This document shows positions 32,451-40,596 of a stretch of DNA of 40,596 nt, in pieces. A program made the translations under genes and the position numbers. The notes below the pieces were generated by a model. The model saw only the letters and a program-made list of their open reading frames with translations, searched no databases and was not told the DNA's origin. The DNA is taken from contig NZ_SELS01000066.1 in NCBI RefSeq assembly GCF_004197395.1, positions 1 to 40,596 of the forward strand, read 5' to 3'. The first letter of the stretch is position 1; each line of letters starts with the position of its first letter. This DNA is from Paraburkholderia sp. UYCP14C (GTDB taxonomy: Bacteria > Pseudomonadota > Gammaproteobacteria > Burkholderiales > Burkholderiaceae).

Positions 32451-35063
32451 ATGACGATGCGACGTGTCGAGAAGTCCAATCTGATGAGCCATTCCGAAGA
32501 TCACATTGTTTTGCTTGCACCGCTGACCGGCCCGGTCGTGCCGCTCGCGAAAGTACCGGACCCGGTGTTTTCGGGCGGTATGTTCGGCGACGGCATCGGC
32601 GTCGATCCGCTCGAAGGGCGGCTCGTCGCGCCATGCGACGGCGTCGTCACGCACCTCGCGCGCACCGGCCACGCGGTGACGCTCGAGAGCGCCGAAGGCG
32701 CGCAGATTCTGCTGCATATCGGCATCGACACGGTCGGGCTGAACGGCAAGGGTTTCGCGCCGATGGTCGGGCAGGGCGCGCAGGTGCGCGCGGGCGACGT
32801 GCTGATCGAGTTCGATCAGGATCAGGTCGCGTTGAATGCGCCGAGCCTCGTGTCGGTGATCGCAATCGCGAATTCGGATGCATTCGAGGTGGTCGAGCGC
32901 GCGCCGGACGGGCTGGTGAAGTCCGGCGAATCGCCGCTGCTGGTACTGCGTGCCCGCGACGGCGTCAGCCAGGACGCGGTGCGCGAAGCGAGCGCCACGC
33001 AGGTCCTGGACGAGGCGCGCCGGCAGATCACGCTGACCCATGCGGGTGGCCTGCACGCGCGGCCCGCGGCGCGGGCGCGCGAAGCGGCGCGCGGCTTCGA
33101 CGCGCGCGTCGAGGTGCGCTACGACGGCCGCAAGGCGCCGATCGAAAGCGTGGTGGGTCTGCTGGGACTCGGTGCCGGCGAAGGCGCGAGCGTCGAGCTG
33201 CTCGGCGTCGGTCCGCAGGCGCAGGAGGCGGTCGATGCGGTCGCCGACGAACTGACTCGCGAAGCGCACGGCGAAGTGGAACAGAAGCACGAACAGAAAG
33301 CGGCGCGGCCGGCGGCTGCACCGGCGGCAGTCGTCGCCGCGCCCGCCACGGGCGAGCCGCTCGCGCCGAATACGCTCGCGGGCGTGTGCGCGTCGCCGGG
33401 CGTCGCGGTCGGCAAGCTGGTGCGCTGGGACGACGCGGACGTCGATCCGCCGGAGCAGGCGAGCGGCACGTCGGCGGCGGAAAGCCGTCTGCTCGACAAG
33501 GCGATCGCGACCGTCGACGCCGATCTCGACACGATCGTGCGCGATGCGTCGCAACGCGGCGCGGTCGGCGAGGCGGGGATTTTCGCGGTGCATCGCGTGC
33601 TGCTCGAAGATCCGACGCTGCTCGACGCCGCGCGCGATCTGATCAGCCTCGGCAAGAGCGCCGGTTTCGCGTGGCGCGACGCGATCCGCACGCAAATAGG
33701 CATCCTGAGTAACGTGGAGGACGCACTGCTCGCCGAGCGGGCCGCCGATCTGCGCGACATCGAAAAGCGCGTGCAGCGCGCGCTCGGCTACACGAGCAGC
33801 ACGGCGCGCTCGCTGCCGGACGAGGCGGTGCTCGCGGCCGACGAATTTACGCCTTCGGATCTGTCGTCGCTCGATCGCACACGCGTGACCGCGCTCGTGA
33901 TGGCGCGCGGCGGCGCGACCTCGCACGCGGCGATTCTCGCGCGTCAGGCTGGCATTCCCGCGCTGGTCGCGGTCGGCGACGCGTTGCATGCGATTCCCGA
34001 CGGCACTCAGGTGGTGGTGAACGCGAGCACCGGCCGGCTCGAATTCGCGCCGACCGAACTCGACGTCGAACGCGCGCGTCGTGAACGCAGCCGTCTCGCC
34101 GACGTGCGCGAAGCGAATCGCCGCACGTCGCAGCAGGCAGCCGCGACCGCCGACGGCCGCGCGATCGAAGTGGCCGCCAACATCGCCACGCTCGACGACG
34201 CGAACGCCGCGGTCGACAACGGTGCGGACGCGGTCGGTCTGCTGCGCACCGAACTGCTGTTCATCCACCGCCCGGCCGCGCCGAGCGCGGACGAGCATCG
34301 CCACAGCTATCAGGCGATCGTCGATGCATTGCGCGGCCGCACCGCGATCATCCGCACGCTCGATGTCGGCGCGGACAAGGAGGTCGATTATCTGACGCTG
34401 CCGCCCGAGCCGAATCCCGCGCTCGGTCTGCGCGGCGTGCGCCTCGCGCAGGTGCGCCCCGATCTGCTCGACGACCAGCTGCGTGGCCTGCTCGCGGTGC
34501 GTCCGATCGGCGCCGTGCGCATCCTGCTGCCGATGATCACCGATGCGGGCGAACTGATCCGCATCCGCAAGCGCATCGACGAGCTTGCCCGCGAAGCGGG
34601 TAGCACCGCGCCGATCGAAGTGGGCGTGATGATCGAAGTGCCGTCGGCGGCCTTGCTCGCCGATCAGCTCGCGCAGCACGCCGATTTCCTGTCGATCGGC
34701 ACCAACGACCTGACGCAATACACGCTCGCGATGGACCGCTGCCAGCCCGATCTCGCGGCGCAAGCGGACGGCCTGCATCCGGCGGTGCTGCGCCTGATCG
34801 CGGCGACCGTCGAAGGTGCCGCGAAGCACGGCAAATGGGTCGGCGTGTGCGGCGCGCTCGCCGGCGACCCGCTCGCGATGCCGCTGCTCGTCGGCCTCGG
34901 CGTGACCGAGCTGTCGGTCGATCCGGTCTCGGTGCCCGGCATCAAGGCGCGCGTTCGCACGCTCGACTATCAGTTGTGCCGCCAGCGCGCTCGCGATGCG
35001 CTCGCGCTCGACTCCGCGCAGGCGGTCCGAGCCGCAAGCCGCGCCACGTGGCCCCTCGATTGA
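32451..35063 (+). CDS. nagF: PTS multiphosphoryl transfer protein NagF (EIIA-HPr-EI)
   Basis: The 870-residue fusion carries a complete soluble phosphorelay. Residues about 15-160 form a glucose-type EIIA (ILLHIGIDTVGLNG, His89). An HPr domain follows (GGLHARPAARAREA, His202), then an Ala/Pro linker (about 275-300) and Enzyme I (GGATSHAAILARQAGIPAL, His492; FLSIGTNDLTQYTLAMDR; VGVCGALAGDP, Cys800). It would move phosphate from PEP to the EIIB of NagE without the general ptsHI. ATG 32451 overlaps the gap after the SIS gene; ATGs at 32457 and 32484 are alternatives. Confidence 0.93.
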   Translation: MTMRRVEKSNLMSHSEDHIVLLAPLTGPVVPLAKVPDPVFSGGMFGDGIGVDPLEGRLVAPCDGVVTHLARTGHAVTLESAEGAQILLHIGIDTVGLNGKGFAPMVGQGAQVRAGDVLIEFDQDQVALNAPSLVSVIAIANSDAFEVVERAPDGLVKSGESPLLVLRARDGVSQDAVREASATQVLDEARRQITLTHAGGLHARPAARAREAARGFDARVEVRYDGRKAPIESVVGLLGLGAGEGASVELLGVGPQAQEAVDAVADELTREAHGEVEQKHEQKAARPAAAPAAVVAAPATGEPLAPNTLAGVCASPGVAVGKLVRWDDADVDPPEQASGTSAAESRLLDKAIATVDADLDTIVRDASQRGAVGEAGIFAVHRVLLEDPTLLDAARDLISLGKSAGFAWRDAIRTQIGILSNVEDALLAERAADLRDIEKRVQRALGYTSSTARSLPDEAVLAADEFTPSDLSSLDRTRVTALVMARGGATSHAAILARQAGIPALVAVGDALHAIPDGTQVVVNASTGRLEFAPTELDVERARRERSRLADVREANRRTSQQAAATADGRAIEVAANIATLDDANAAVDNGADAVGLLRTELLFIHRPAAPSADEHRHSYQAIVDALRGRTAIIRTLDVGADKEVDYLTLPPEPNPALGLRGVRLAQVRPDLLDDQLRGLLAVRPIGAVRILLPMITDAGELIRIRKRIDELAREAGSTAPIEVGVMIEVPSAALLADQLAQHADFLSIGTNDLTQYTLAMDRCQPDLAAQADGLHPAVLRLIAATVEGAAKHGKWVGVCGALAGDPLAMPLLVGLGVTELSVDPVSVPGIKARVRTLDYQLCRQRARDALALDSAQAVRAASRATWPLD

Positions 35064-35194
35064 GAAATTAAATTTCTGGAGAGTCCGCCCGCCGTGCGCC
35101 CGGCAGCACGTCTGCCTTCACGCGCGGCTCGATTCCCGCATAGCTGCACCAGTCAACCAAGACGTACCCCTACGAGACAAAATTGGAGATACCG

Positions 35195-37015
35195 ATGGAT
35201 GGAAATCCGTTTCTGAAGATTCAGCGCCTGGGACGCGCGCTGATGCTGCCGATCGCCGTGCTACCGGTGGCCGGCCTGCTGCTGCGTCTCGGCCAGCCCG
35301 ACGTGTTCAACATCAAGATGATCGCCGATGCTGGCGGCGCGATCTTCGACAACCTGCCGCTGCTGTTCGCGATCGGCGTGGCGGTCGGCTTCGCGAAGGA
35401 CAATAACGGCGTCGCGGGTCTGGCCGGCGCGATCGGCTATCTGGTGCAGATCGCGGTGATGAAGGACATCAACGACAAGCTCAACATGGGCGTGCTGTCG
35501 GGGATCATCGCGGGTATCGTCGCGGGGCTGCTGTACAACCGCTACAAGGACATCAAGCTGCCCGACTACCTGGCGTTCTTCGGCGGCAAACGCTTCGTGC
35601 CGATCGTGACAGGCCTCGTGTGTGTCGGGCTCGGCATCGTGTTCGGCTACGTCTGGCAGCCGGTGCAGGGCGTGATCGACACGGCCGGCCACTGGCTCAC
35701 GACGGCCGGCGCGCTCGGCGCCTTCGTGTTCGGCGTGCTGAACCGCCTGCTGCTCGTCACGGGCCTGCATCACATCCTCAACTCGCTGACGTGGTTCGTG
35801 TTCGGCACCTTCACGCCGGCGGGCGGCGCGCCGGTCACGGGCGACCTGCACCGCTTCTTCGCGGGCGATCCGACCGCGGGCACCTTCATGACCGGCTTCT
35901 TCCCGGTGATGATGTTCGGCCTGCCGGCCGCGTGTCTCGCGATGTATCACGAGGCGCCGAAGGAGCGTCGCGCGATGGTGTTCGGCCTGCTGTTCTCGAT
36001 GGCGCTCACGTCGTTCCTGACCGGTGTGACGGAGCCGATCGAGTTCAGCTTCATGTTCCTCGCGCCGGTGCTGTATGCGATCCACGCGCTGCTGACGGGG
36101 CTGTCGCTCGCGATCTGCTCGGCGCTCGGCATTCACCTCGGCTTCACGTTCTCGGCGGGCTTCATCGACTACGTGCTGAACTTCGGTCTGTCGACGAAGG
36201 GCTGGTGGGCGATTCCGCTCGGCATCGTGTACTCGGTCGTGTACTACGGTCTGTTCCGCTTCTTCATCCGCAAGTTCAACATGGCGACGCCGGGCCGTGA
36301 GCCGGCCGCTGCCGACGAGCAGGTCGAGTCGTTCGCAGCCGGTGGCTTCGTCGCGCCGGCAGCGGGTGCGGCCGTGCCGCGTGCGCAGCGTTATATCGCG
36401 GCGCTCGGTGGTGCGGCGAATCTGTCGGTCGTCGATGCGTGTACCACGCGTCTGCGTCTGTCGGTGGTCGATGCGGACAAGGTCTCCGAAAGCGAACTGA
36501 AGTCGATCGGCGCGCGCGGCGTGCTCAAGCGCGGCTCGAACAACGTGCAGGTGATCATCGGACCGGAAGCGGACATCATCGCCGATGAGATGCGTACGGC
36601 GATCGCACAGGGTGAGGGCGACGTGAAGGCGACGGGTGCTGGTGGATCGGCGCCGGCTGCTGCTACGGCGGCTACCCGTGCCACTCCGGTCGCGCAGAGC
36701 GCTGGGCACGCTCAAGCCGCCCACGACGCGCAAGGCGGTCCGCTCGATCCCGATCCGCTGCGCTGGCTCGCCGTGTTCGGCGGCGCGGGCAACGTGGTGT
36801 CGCTCGATGCGGTCGCGGCGACGCGTCTGCGAGTGGTCGTGCGCGATCCGTCGGCGGTCGACCGGCAGCGCCTCGCGACGCTCGATACCGCGTGGGTGTC
36901 GACCGACACGTTCCATATCGTCGTCGGCGAGGCCGCTCAGCGCTATGCGCAGAAGCTGGCCGAGCGCCTGTCGTCGCAAGGCGGTGGGGCGGGCGCGGCG
37001 CCGATGCCGGCGTGA
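35195..37015 (+). CDS. nagE: PTS N-acetylglucosamine permease NagE, EIIC with EIIB and a second EIIB-like domain
   Basis: The 606-residue importer phosphorylates GlcNAc during uptake. Residues 1 to about 370 form the membrane EIIC domain (LGRALMLPIAVLPVAGLLLRLG, NRLLLVTGLHHILNSLTWF, TGVTEPIEFSFMFLAPVLYA). A first EIIB (about 390-480) has the active Cys416 in VVDACTTRLRLSV. After a low-complexity linker, about 525-606 resemble a second EIIB (LRWLAVFGGAGNVVSLDA...TRLRVVV), but the Cys is absent (DAVAATRLR around 538-545). The start ATG 35195 has TTGGAGA 5 bases before. It is the last gene of the operon, 131 bases after nagF. Confidence 0.93.
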   Translation: MDGNPFLKIQRLGRALMLPIAVLPVAGLLLRLGQPDVFNIKMIADAGGAIFDNLPLLFAIGVAVGFAKDNNGVAGLAGAIGYLVQIAVMKDINDKLNMGVLSGIIAGIVAGLLYNRYKDIKLPDYLAFFGGKRFVPIVTGLVCVGLGIVFGYVWQPVQGVIDTAGHWLTTAGALGAFVFGVLNRLLLVTGLHHILNSLTWFVFGTFTPAGGAPVTGDLHRFFAGDPTAGTFMTGFFPVMMFGLPAACLAMYHEAPKERRAMVFGLLFSMALTSFLTGVTEPIEFSFMFLAPVLYAIHALLTGLSLAICSALGIHLGFTFSAGFIDYVLNFGLSTKGWWAIPLGIVYSVVYYGLFRFFIRKFNMATPGREPAAADEQVESFAAGGFVAPAAGAAVPRAQRYIAALGGAANLSVVDACTTRLRLSVVDADKVSESELKSIGARGVLKRGSNNVQVIIGPEADIIADEMRTAIAQGEGDVKATGAGGSAPAAATAATRATPVAQSAGHAQAAHDAQGGPLDPDPLRWLAVFGGAGNVVSLDAVAATRLRVVVRDPSAVDRQRLATLDTAWVSTDTFHIVVGEAAQRYAQKLAERLSSQGGGAGAAPMPA

Positions 37016-37069
37016 ACGGCTGAAGGCTGTCGAGCGCCGTTGAGTCGTACGGCGATCGCGGCACTGCGA

Positions 37070-37102
37070 TAAAAAAGCGGCACCTCATCCCAAGGTGCCG
37101 CT
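37070..37102 (-). terminator. Terminator between nagE and cydX, best on the minus strand
   Basis: The perfect 10-bp stem (37076-37085 with 37093-37102) has a 7-base loop. On the minus strand it runs into T residues (37076-37071). It ends the cyd operon and, without a good T-run on the plus strand, may also slow nagE transcription. Confidence 0.8.
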
Positions 37103-37132
37103 TCTGCGTTTACCACCAAAGCGTGGCGCTCC

Positions 37133-37249
37133 TCAGCGAATCGCCCGCTTCGTCGCCCGCGCCAACTCGCGCGATTCGAGCCACATCACATTGACGACAC
37201 CGAACGCCAGCGCGACGCCAATGCCGAGAATCCAGCTGAAATACCACAT
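37133..37249 (-). CDS. cydX: Cytochrome bd oxidase small subunit CydX
   Basis: The 38-residue protein is too short for usual ORF cut-offs. MWYFSWILGIGVALAFGVVNVMWLE is one membrane helix, and its first residues match E. coli CydX (MWYFAWILG), which is needed for stable, active cytochrome bd-I. The ATG ends at 37249 and AGGAG lies just upstream. It follows cydB by 32 bases on the minus strand. Confidence 0.9.
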   Translation of the reverse strand: MWYFSWILGIGVALAFGVVNVMWLESRELARATKRAIR

Positions 37250-37281
37250 CACCCACTCCTGTTTTTCAAGCGTAGTGCCGG

Positions 37282-38418
37282 TCAATACATCGAATGATGG
37301 TTTTCCTCGATCGCCGCGGCGGTCACCTTGCCGCGCATTACCCGGTACACCCAGCCCGTATAGAGCAGGATGATCGGCAGGAACACGATCACCGCGAACA
37401 GCATGATCTGGAGCGTCAGGCGGCTCGACGTCGAGTCCCACATGGTCAGGCTGCTGCGGCCGTCGAGCGATGAAGGCATGATGAACGGGAACATCGAGAA
37501 GCCCGCTGTCAGAATCACGCCGACGATCATCAGCGACGTCGACAGAAACGCCGTCGCCTCGAAGCGCGAACGCGCGAGCAGCACCGCGAGCACACCGCCG
37601 GCGAGACCCGCGAGCGGCGCAATCACCATCCACGGATAGAGCGCGTAGTTGGTCAGCCATAGGCCCGGTGCGCCGATCACGGTCTTCATCAGCGGATTGG
37701 ATACGGCGTCGAGTGGCGGCATGTCGACGATCTGATAGCCGCCGATCATCGTCGCGACGAGCGCGCCCGCGACGAGGAACAGCACCACCGTACATAACGC
37801 CGCGAGCCGCAGCGCCTTCGACGCGCGGTCGTGGACCACGCCGTCGGTCTTCCATTTGACGAACGCGGCGCCGTGCGCGGCCAGCATCGACACGCTGACG
37901 AGACCCGTCAGCAGCGCGAACGGATTGAGCAGGCCGAAGAAGCTGCCGTGATAGGTGACGCGCAGATCGGTATCGAACGAGAACGGCACGCCTTGCAGCA
38001 GATTGCCGAATGCAATGCCGAACACGAGGGCCGGCACGAAGCCACCGATGAAGAGGCCCCAGTCCCACGCGTTGCGCCAGCGCGGATCCTCGCGCTTGCC
38101 GCGATAGTCGAAGCCGACCGGGCGGAAGAACAGCGCGAACAGCACCAGCAGCATCGCGAAGTAGAAGCCCGAGAACGATGCCGCGTAGGCGAGCGGCCAT
38201 GCGGCGAACATCGCGCCGCCGGCGGTCACGAACCAGACCTGGTTGCCTTCCCACGTCGCGCCGACGGTGTTCACGACGATGCGGCGCTCGGAGTCCGTCT
38301 TCGCGATGAACGGCAGCAGGATCGCCGCGCCCATGTCGAAGCCGTCGGAGAGCGCGAAGCCGATCAGCAGCACGCCTATCAATACCCACCAGATCAGTTT
38401 GAGGGCTGCGTAGTCCAT
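37282..38418 (-). CDS. cydB: Cytochrome bd quinol oxidase subunit II
   Basis: The 378-residue subunit has about eight or nine membrane helices and supports the heme-bearing CydA. It begins [21 protein letters not shown] and has the family stretches [41 protein letters not shown] and the ending [17 protein letters not shown] lies 8 bases before the ATG ending at 38418. It lies 34 bases after cydA in the same transcript. Confidence 0.96.
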   Translation of the reverse strand: MDYAALKLIWWVLIGVLLIGFALSDGFDMGAAILLPFIAKTDSERRIVVNTVGATWEGNQVWFVTAGGAMFAAWPLAYAASFSGFYFAMLLVLFALFFRPVGFDYRGKREDPRWRNAWDWGLFIGGFVPALVFGIAFGNLLQGVPFSFDTDLRVTYHGSFFGLLNPFALLTGLVSVSMLAAHGAAFVKWKTDGVVHDRASKALRLAALCTVVLFLVAGALVATMIGGYQIVDMPPLDAVSNPLMKTVIGAPGLWLTNYALYPWMVIAPLAGLAGGVLAVLLARSRFEATAFLSTSLMIVGVILTAGFSMFPFIMPSSLDGRSSLTMWDSTSSRLTLQIMLFAVIVFLPIILLYTGWVYRVMRGKVTAAAIEENHHSMY

Positions 38419-38452
38419 ATGGGTTATTCCTCTGAGGCGGTGTGGCGGCGCG

Positions 38453-40045
38453 TCACGCGGCCGTGTTCGACAGCGGCTGCGTCACCTGCGATTCGTTCTC
38501 GTGGTGATAGCGGCCCGTATGCAACGCCGAAGGGCCGAGCCGCGCGTACTTGAACATCAGCATGATCTCGATGACGAACAACCCCGTGTAGAACAGCACG
38601 AAGCCGCCGATGCTCAGGTACAGATCGCGCGGCGTCAGCGTCGACGCGGCCAGGTTGGTCGGCAGAATCCCCGCGATGCTCCACGGCTGGCGGCCCATCT
38701 CCGCGACGATCCAGCCGAGTTCGGCGGCGAGCCACGGTAGCGGAATCGCGATGACCGCCCAGCGCAGGAACCAGCGACGCTTTTCGAGCAGCAGCGTGCG
38801 CTGCGCGCAGAACCAGAACGCGAGCACGAAGGTCGCGAGGAACAGGAGACCCAGGCCGACCATCATGCGGAACGAGAAGAACAGCGGCAGCACCGGCGGA
38901 ACCGTGCTCTTTGCCGCCGCGTCGATCTGCCCGGGCGTCGCGTCGGTCACGTTCGGCGTGAACTGCTTGAGCAGCAGGCCGTAGCCGAGATCTTCCTGGT
39001 ACTTGTCGAACGCGGCATGCGCTTCGTCGCTCGAGTCGCCGCCTTTCAACCTCTGCAGCGCCGCGTAGGCGAGCATGCCGTTCTTGATGCGCCCTTCGTT
39101 TTCCTCGATCAGGTCGCGCAGGCCGACCACGGGTTCGTGGAGCGAGCGCGTCGCGATGATGCCGAGCGCGTACGGCACCCGGATCGCGTAGTCGGTGCGC
39201 TGCTCTTTCTGATTGGGAATGCCGAATATCGTGAACGGTGCCGGTGCGGGCGCGGTCTCCCATTCGGATTCGATCGCGGCGAGCTTGACCTGCTGGACTT
39301 CGCCGGTGCGATAGCCCGATTCGTCGCCGAGCACGATCACGCACAGCGCCGACGCGAGGCCGAAGCCGGCGGCGATCGCGAACGAGCGCAGCGCGAACTC
39401 GGTGTCGCGGCGCTTCAACAGATACCACGACGACACGCCGAGCACGAACATCGCCGCGGTCACGTAACCCGCCGACACCGTGTGCACGAACTTCACCTGG
39501 GCGACCGGGTTGAAGATCACCGAGCCGATGCTGTCGAGCTCCATGCGCATCGTCTGGTAGTTGAACTTCGCGCCGACCGGATTGTTCATCCAGCCGTTGG
39601 CCACCAGAATCCACAGCGCCGACAGGTTCGAACCTATCGCGACGCAGAACGTGACGATCAGATGCTGGACTTTTGACAATCTGTTCCAGCCGAAGAAGAA
39701 CAGACCGACGAAGGTAGATTCGAGGAAGAACGCCATCAGCCCTTCGACGGCGAGCGGCACGCCGAAAATGTCGCCGACGTAATGCGAGTAATAAGCCCAG
39801 TTGGTGCCGAACTGAAACTCGAGCGTGAGGCCGGTCGCGACACCCATTGCAAAGTTGATGCCGAACAGCTTGCCCCAGAACTGCGTCATGTCCTTGTAGA
39901 TCTGCTTGCCGGTCATCACGTAGACCGACTCCATGATGACGAGCAGCCAGGTCAGGCCGAGCGTGAGCGGCACGAACAGAAAGTGATAGAGCGCGGTGAT
40001 GGCGAACTGGAGCCGTGACAGTTCTACGACTTCGCTAACGGGCAT
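38453..40045 (-). CDS. cydA: Cytochrome bd quinol oxidase subunit I
   Basis: The 530-residue subunit carries hemes b558, b595 and d and oxidises quinol while reducing oxygen to water, useful at low oxygen. [20 protein letters not shown] contains the N-terminal heme ligand His (about residue 20); [19 protein letters not shown] the second His; [10 protein letters not shown] the Met; and AEMGRQPW is the family signature. A long hydrophilic loop with [10 protein letters not shown] is the quinol-binding Q loop region. The start ATG ending at 40045 ([13 protein letters not shown]) has GAGG upstream; cydP overlaps it by 11 bases. Confidence 0.97.
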   Translation of the reverse strand: MPVSEVVELSRLQFAITALYHFLFVPLTLGLTWLLVIMESVYVMTGKQIYKDMTQFWGKLFGINFAMGVATGLTLEFQFGTNWAYYSHYVGDIFGVPLAVEGLMAFFLESTFVGLFFFGWNRLSKVQHLIVTFCVAIGSNLSALWILVANGWMNNPVGAKFNYQTMRMELDSIGSVIFNPVAQVKFVHTVSAGYVTAAMFVLGVSSWYLLKRRDTEFALRSFAIAAGFGLASALCVIVLGDESGYRTGEVQQVKLAAIESEWETAPAPAPFTIFGIPNQKEQRTDYAIRVPYALGIIATRSLHEPVVGLRDLIEENEGRIKNGMLAYAALQRLKGGDSSDEAHAAFDKYQEDLGYGLLLKQFTPNVTDATPGQIDAAAKSTVPPVLPLFFSFRMMVGLGLLFLATFVLAFWFCAQRTLLLEKRRWFLRWAVIAIPLPWLAAELGWIVAEMGRQPWSIAGILPTNLAASTLTPRDLYLSIGGFVLFYTGLFVIEIMLMFKYARLGPSALHTGRYHHENESQVTQPLSNTAA

Positions 40046-40295
40046 GTTGATCACCTCGGGACGGATGCGGGGCGGGCACCGACAGCAGCGCCTGCGCGAC
40101 CTGCTCAGGCGGCAGCATCATGTGCTCCGCCTGCGGATGATTGAAGAATGTGTACTTGAGCGCCAACAGTAGTGCGAACTTGATGGCGAGGATGATGGCG
40201 AGATCGCGCGCCAGCGTTGGACCGCGCACCCACCTGGTGAACCGGCCGCGCAAGCGCGATCGGATAGTGCTGCTGCGATTGAGGGCTAGGGTCAT
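40035..40295 (-). CDS. cydP: Putative cytochrome oxidase small subunit CydP
   Basis: The 86-residue protein has a basic N-terminus (RSRLRGRFTRWVRG), one membrane helix (DLAIILAIKFALLLALKYTFF) and a short tail with HMMLPPEQVAQALL. The tail pattern HMMLPP is typical of small CydP proteins that precede cydA in proteobacteria. Its last codons overlap the start of cydA by 11 bases, so translation is likely coupled. It is the first gene of the cyd operon. Confidence 0.87.
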   Translation of the reverse strand: MTLALNRSSTIRSRLRGRFTRWVRGPTLARDLAIILAIKFALLLALKYTFFNHPQAEHMMLPPEQVAQALLSVPAPHPSRGDQHAR

Positions 40296-40472
40296 GATCG
40301 GTCGAAGACGACTTCACGCCGGAGAGTCCGGCTGGATCCAGACCGCCCTTGCCGTCAGGCAGTCTGGCGAATGCATGCCGATTGTAGGAGGGGGGAACCT
40401 CACGCGCTCAGGGTTAGCCATGCGGCATCACGTCGCGAAACTTGCCGCGTCTGTGCAGTATTGCTACCGGAC

Positions 40473-40486
40473 TTGCGATACGTCAA
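40473..40486. promoter_or_regulatory. Weak FNR/ANR-like site upstream of cydP
   Basis: TTGCGATACGTCAA fits TTGAT-N4-ATCAA at 7 of 10 fixed positions. It lies about 180 bases before cydP, where oxygen-responsive control of cydAB would be expected. The rest of 40296-40540 shows no gene. Confidence 0.3.
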
Positions 40487-40540
40487 GAAAGGCTTACCGG
40501 CCTCGGCGGGTTGGCTCGGGGGGTGCCCCTATGTGGTTCG

Positions 40541-40596
40541 TCAAGCGTTAGGGGCGGATTTCGGTTGATAGAAGGTGCCGTCGCGCAGCATTGCGA
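40541..40596 (-). CDS. C-terminal end of a possible IS110-family transposase (cut by window edge)
   Basis: The minus-strand frame entering from the right edge reads AMLRDGTFYQPKSAPNA and stops at TGA (40541-40543). A MLRDG followed by a short Tyr/Pro-rich end is what I remember of IS110/IS116-type transposases. Only 17 codons are visible, so the call rests on that short match. Confidence 0.4.
   Translation of the reverse strand, partial: AMLRDGTFYQPKSAPNA

Noticed and set aside
32439-34829. Open frame of 796 codons opposite nagF
   Set aside because: Same cause: an Arg/His/Ala-rich shadow of a GC-rich gene, with no motif. The sense strand encodes clear EIIA, HPr and EI domains.

Overview
The window is GC-rich chromosomal DNA from a betaproteobacterium. 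The best guess is Burkholderia sensu lato, probably Paraburkholderia. The grounds are the gene families and their order (amt, gshA, gshB, PTS EIIA, ptsH, ptsI; a CoxB carrying cytochrome c and OmpA-like domains; a nagABFE-type operon), GC-biased codon use, and frequent GTG/TTG starts. It looks like core genome, without prophage, CRISPR, tRNA or rRNA. The only hint of mobile DNA is a 17-codon transposase-like tail at the right edge and a hairpin that resembles IS3-family ends at about 6.37 kb.

Layout. (1) 1-2923: the end of an ammonium transporter, then both glutathione biosynthesis genes (gshA, gshB). (2) 3250-6316: a mannose-type EIIA, HPr and Enzyme I. There is no sugar permease beside them, which suggests a regulatory PTS; ptsI is separated from ptsH by a terminator, a 15-bp tandem repeat and its own promoter-like sequence. 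(3) 6457-10121, minus strand: moeB, the C-terminal processing protease ctpA and the phosphoglycerate mutase gpmA. (4) 10261-15600: rhodanese, grxC, secB and gpsA, then a macro-domain protein, trmL and comF (both minus strand) and a BioC-like methyltransferase.

(5) 15774-26709: an aa3-type cytochrome c oxidase locus. From a good sigma70-like promoter it runs DUF2244, coxB, ctaD, a 44-aa protein, cox11, DUF2970 and ctaE, then a terminator. A small antisense-oriented membrane gene follows. A second block holds SURF1, an SCO-like protein with a 12-bp coding repeat, ctaA, ctaB and SCO1. Structural subunits, heme A synthesis and copper insertion are therefore together.

(6) 26785-29164: a YciI-like protein, an orphan MetQ-type binding protein and a MarR-GNAT fusion regulator. 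(7) 29257-37015: an N-acetylglucosamine utilisation operon (GntR regulator, nagA, SIS-type deaminase, the EIIA-HPr-EI fusion NagF, and the permease NagE) preceded by a cluster of TGGTAT motifs. NagE appears to carry a second, cysteine-less EIIB domain. (8) 37133-40295, minus strand: the cytochrome bd quinol oxidase operon cydP-cydA-cydB-cydX.

I did not find a convincing undescribed multi-gene system. The most interesting points are unusual domain architectures (CoxB, NagE, the SCO-like protein, the EIIA tail) and regulatory DNA (palindrome before gshA, operator-like cluster before the nag operon, ptsH/ptsI gap).
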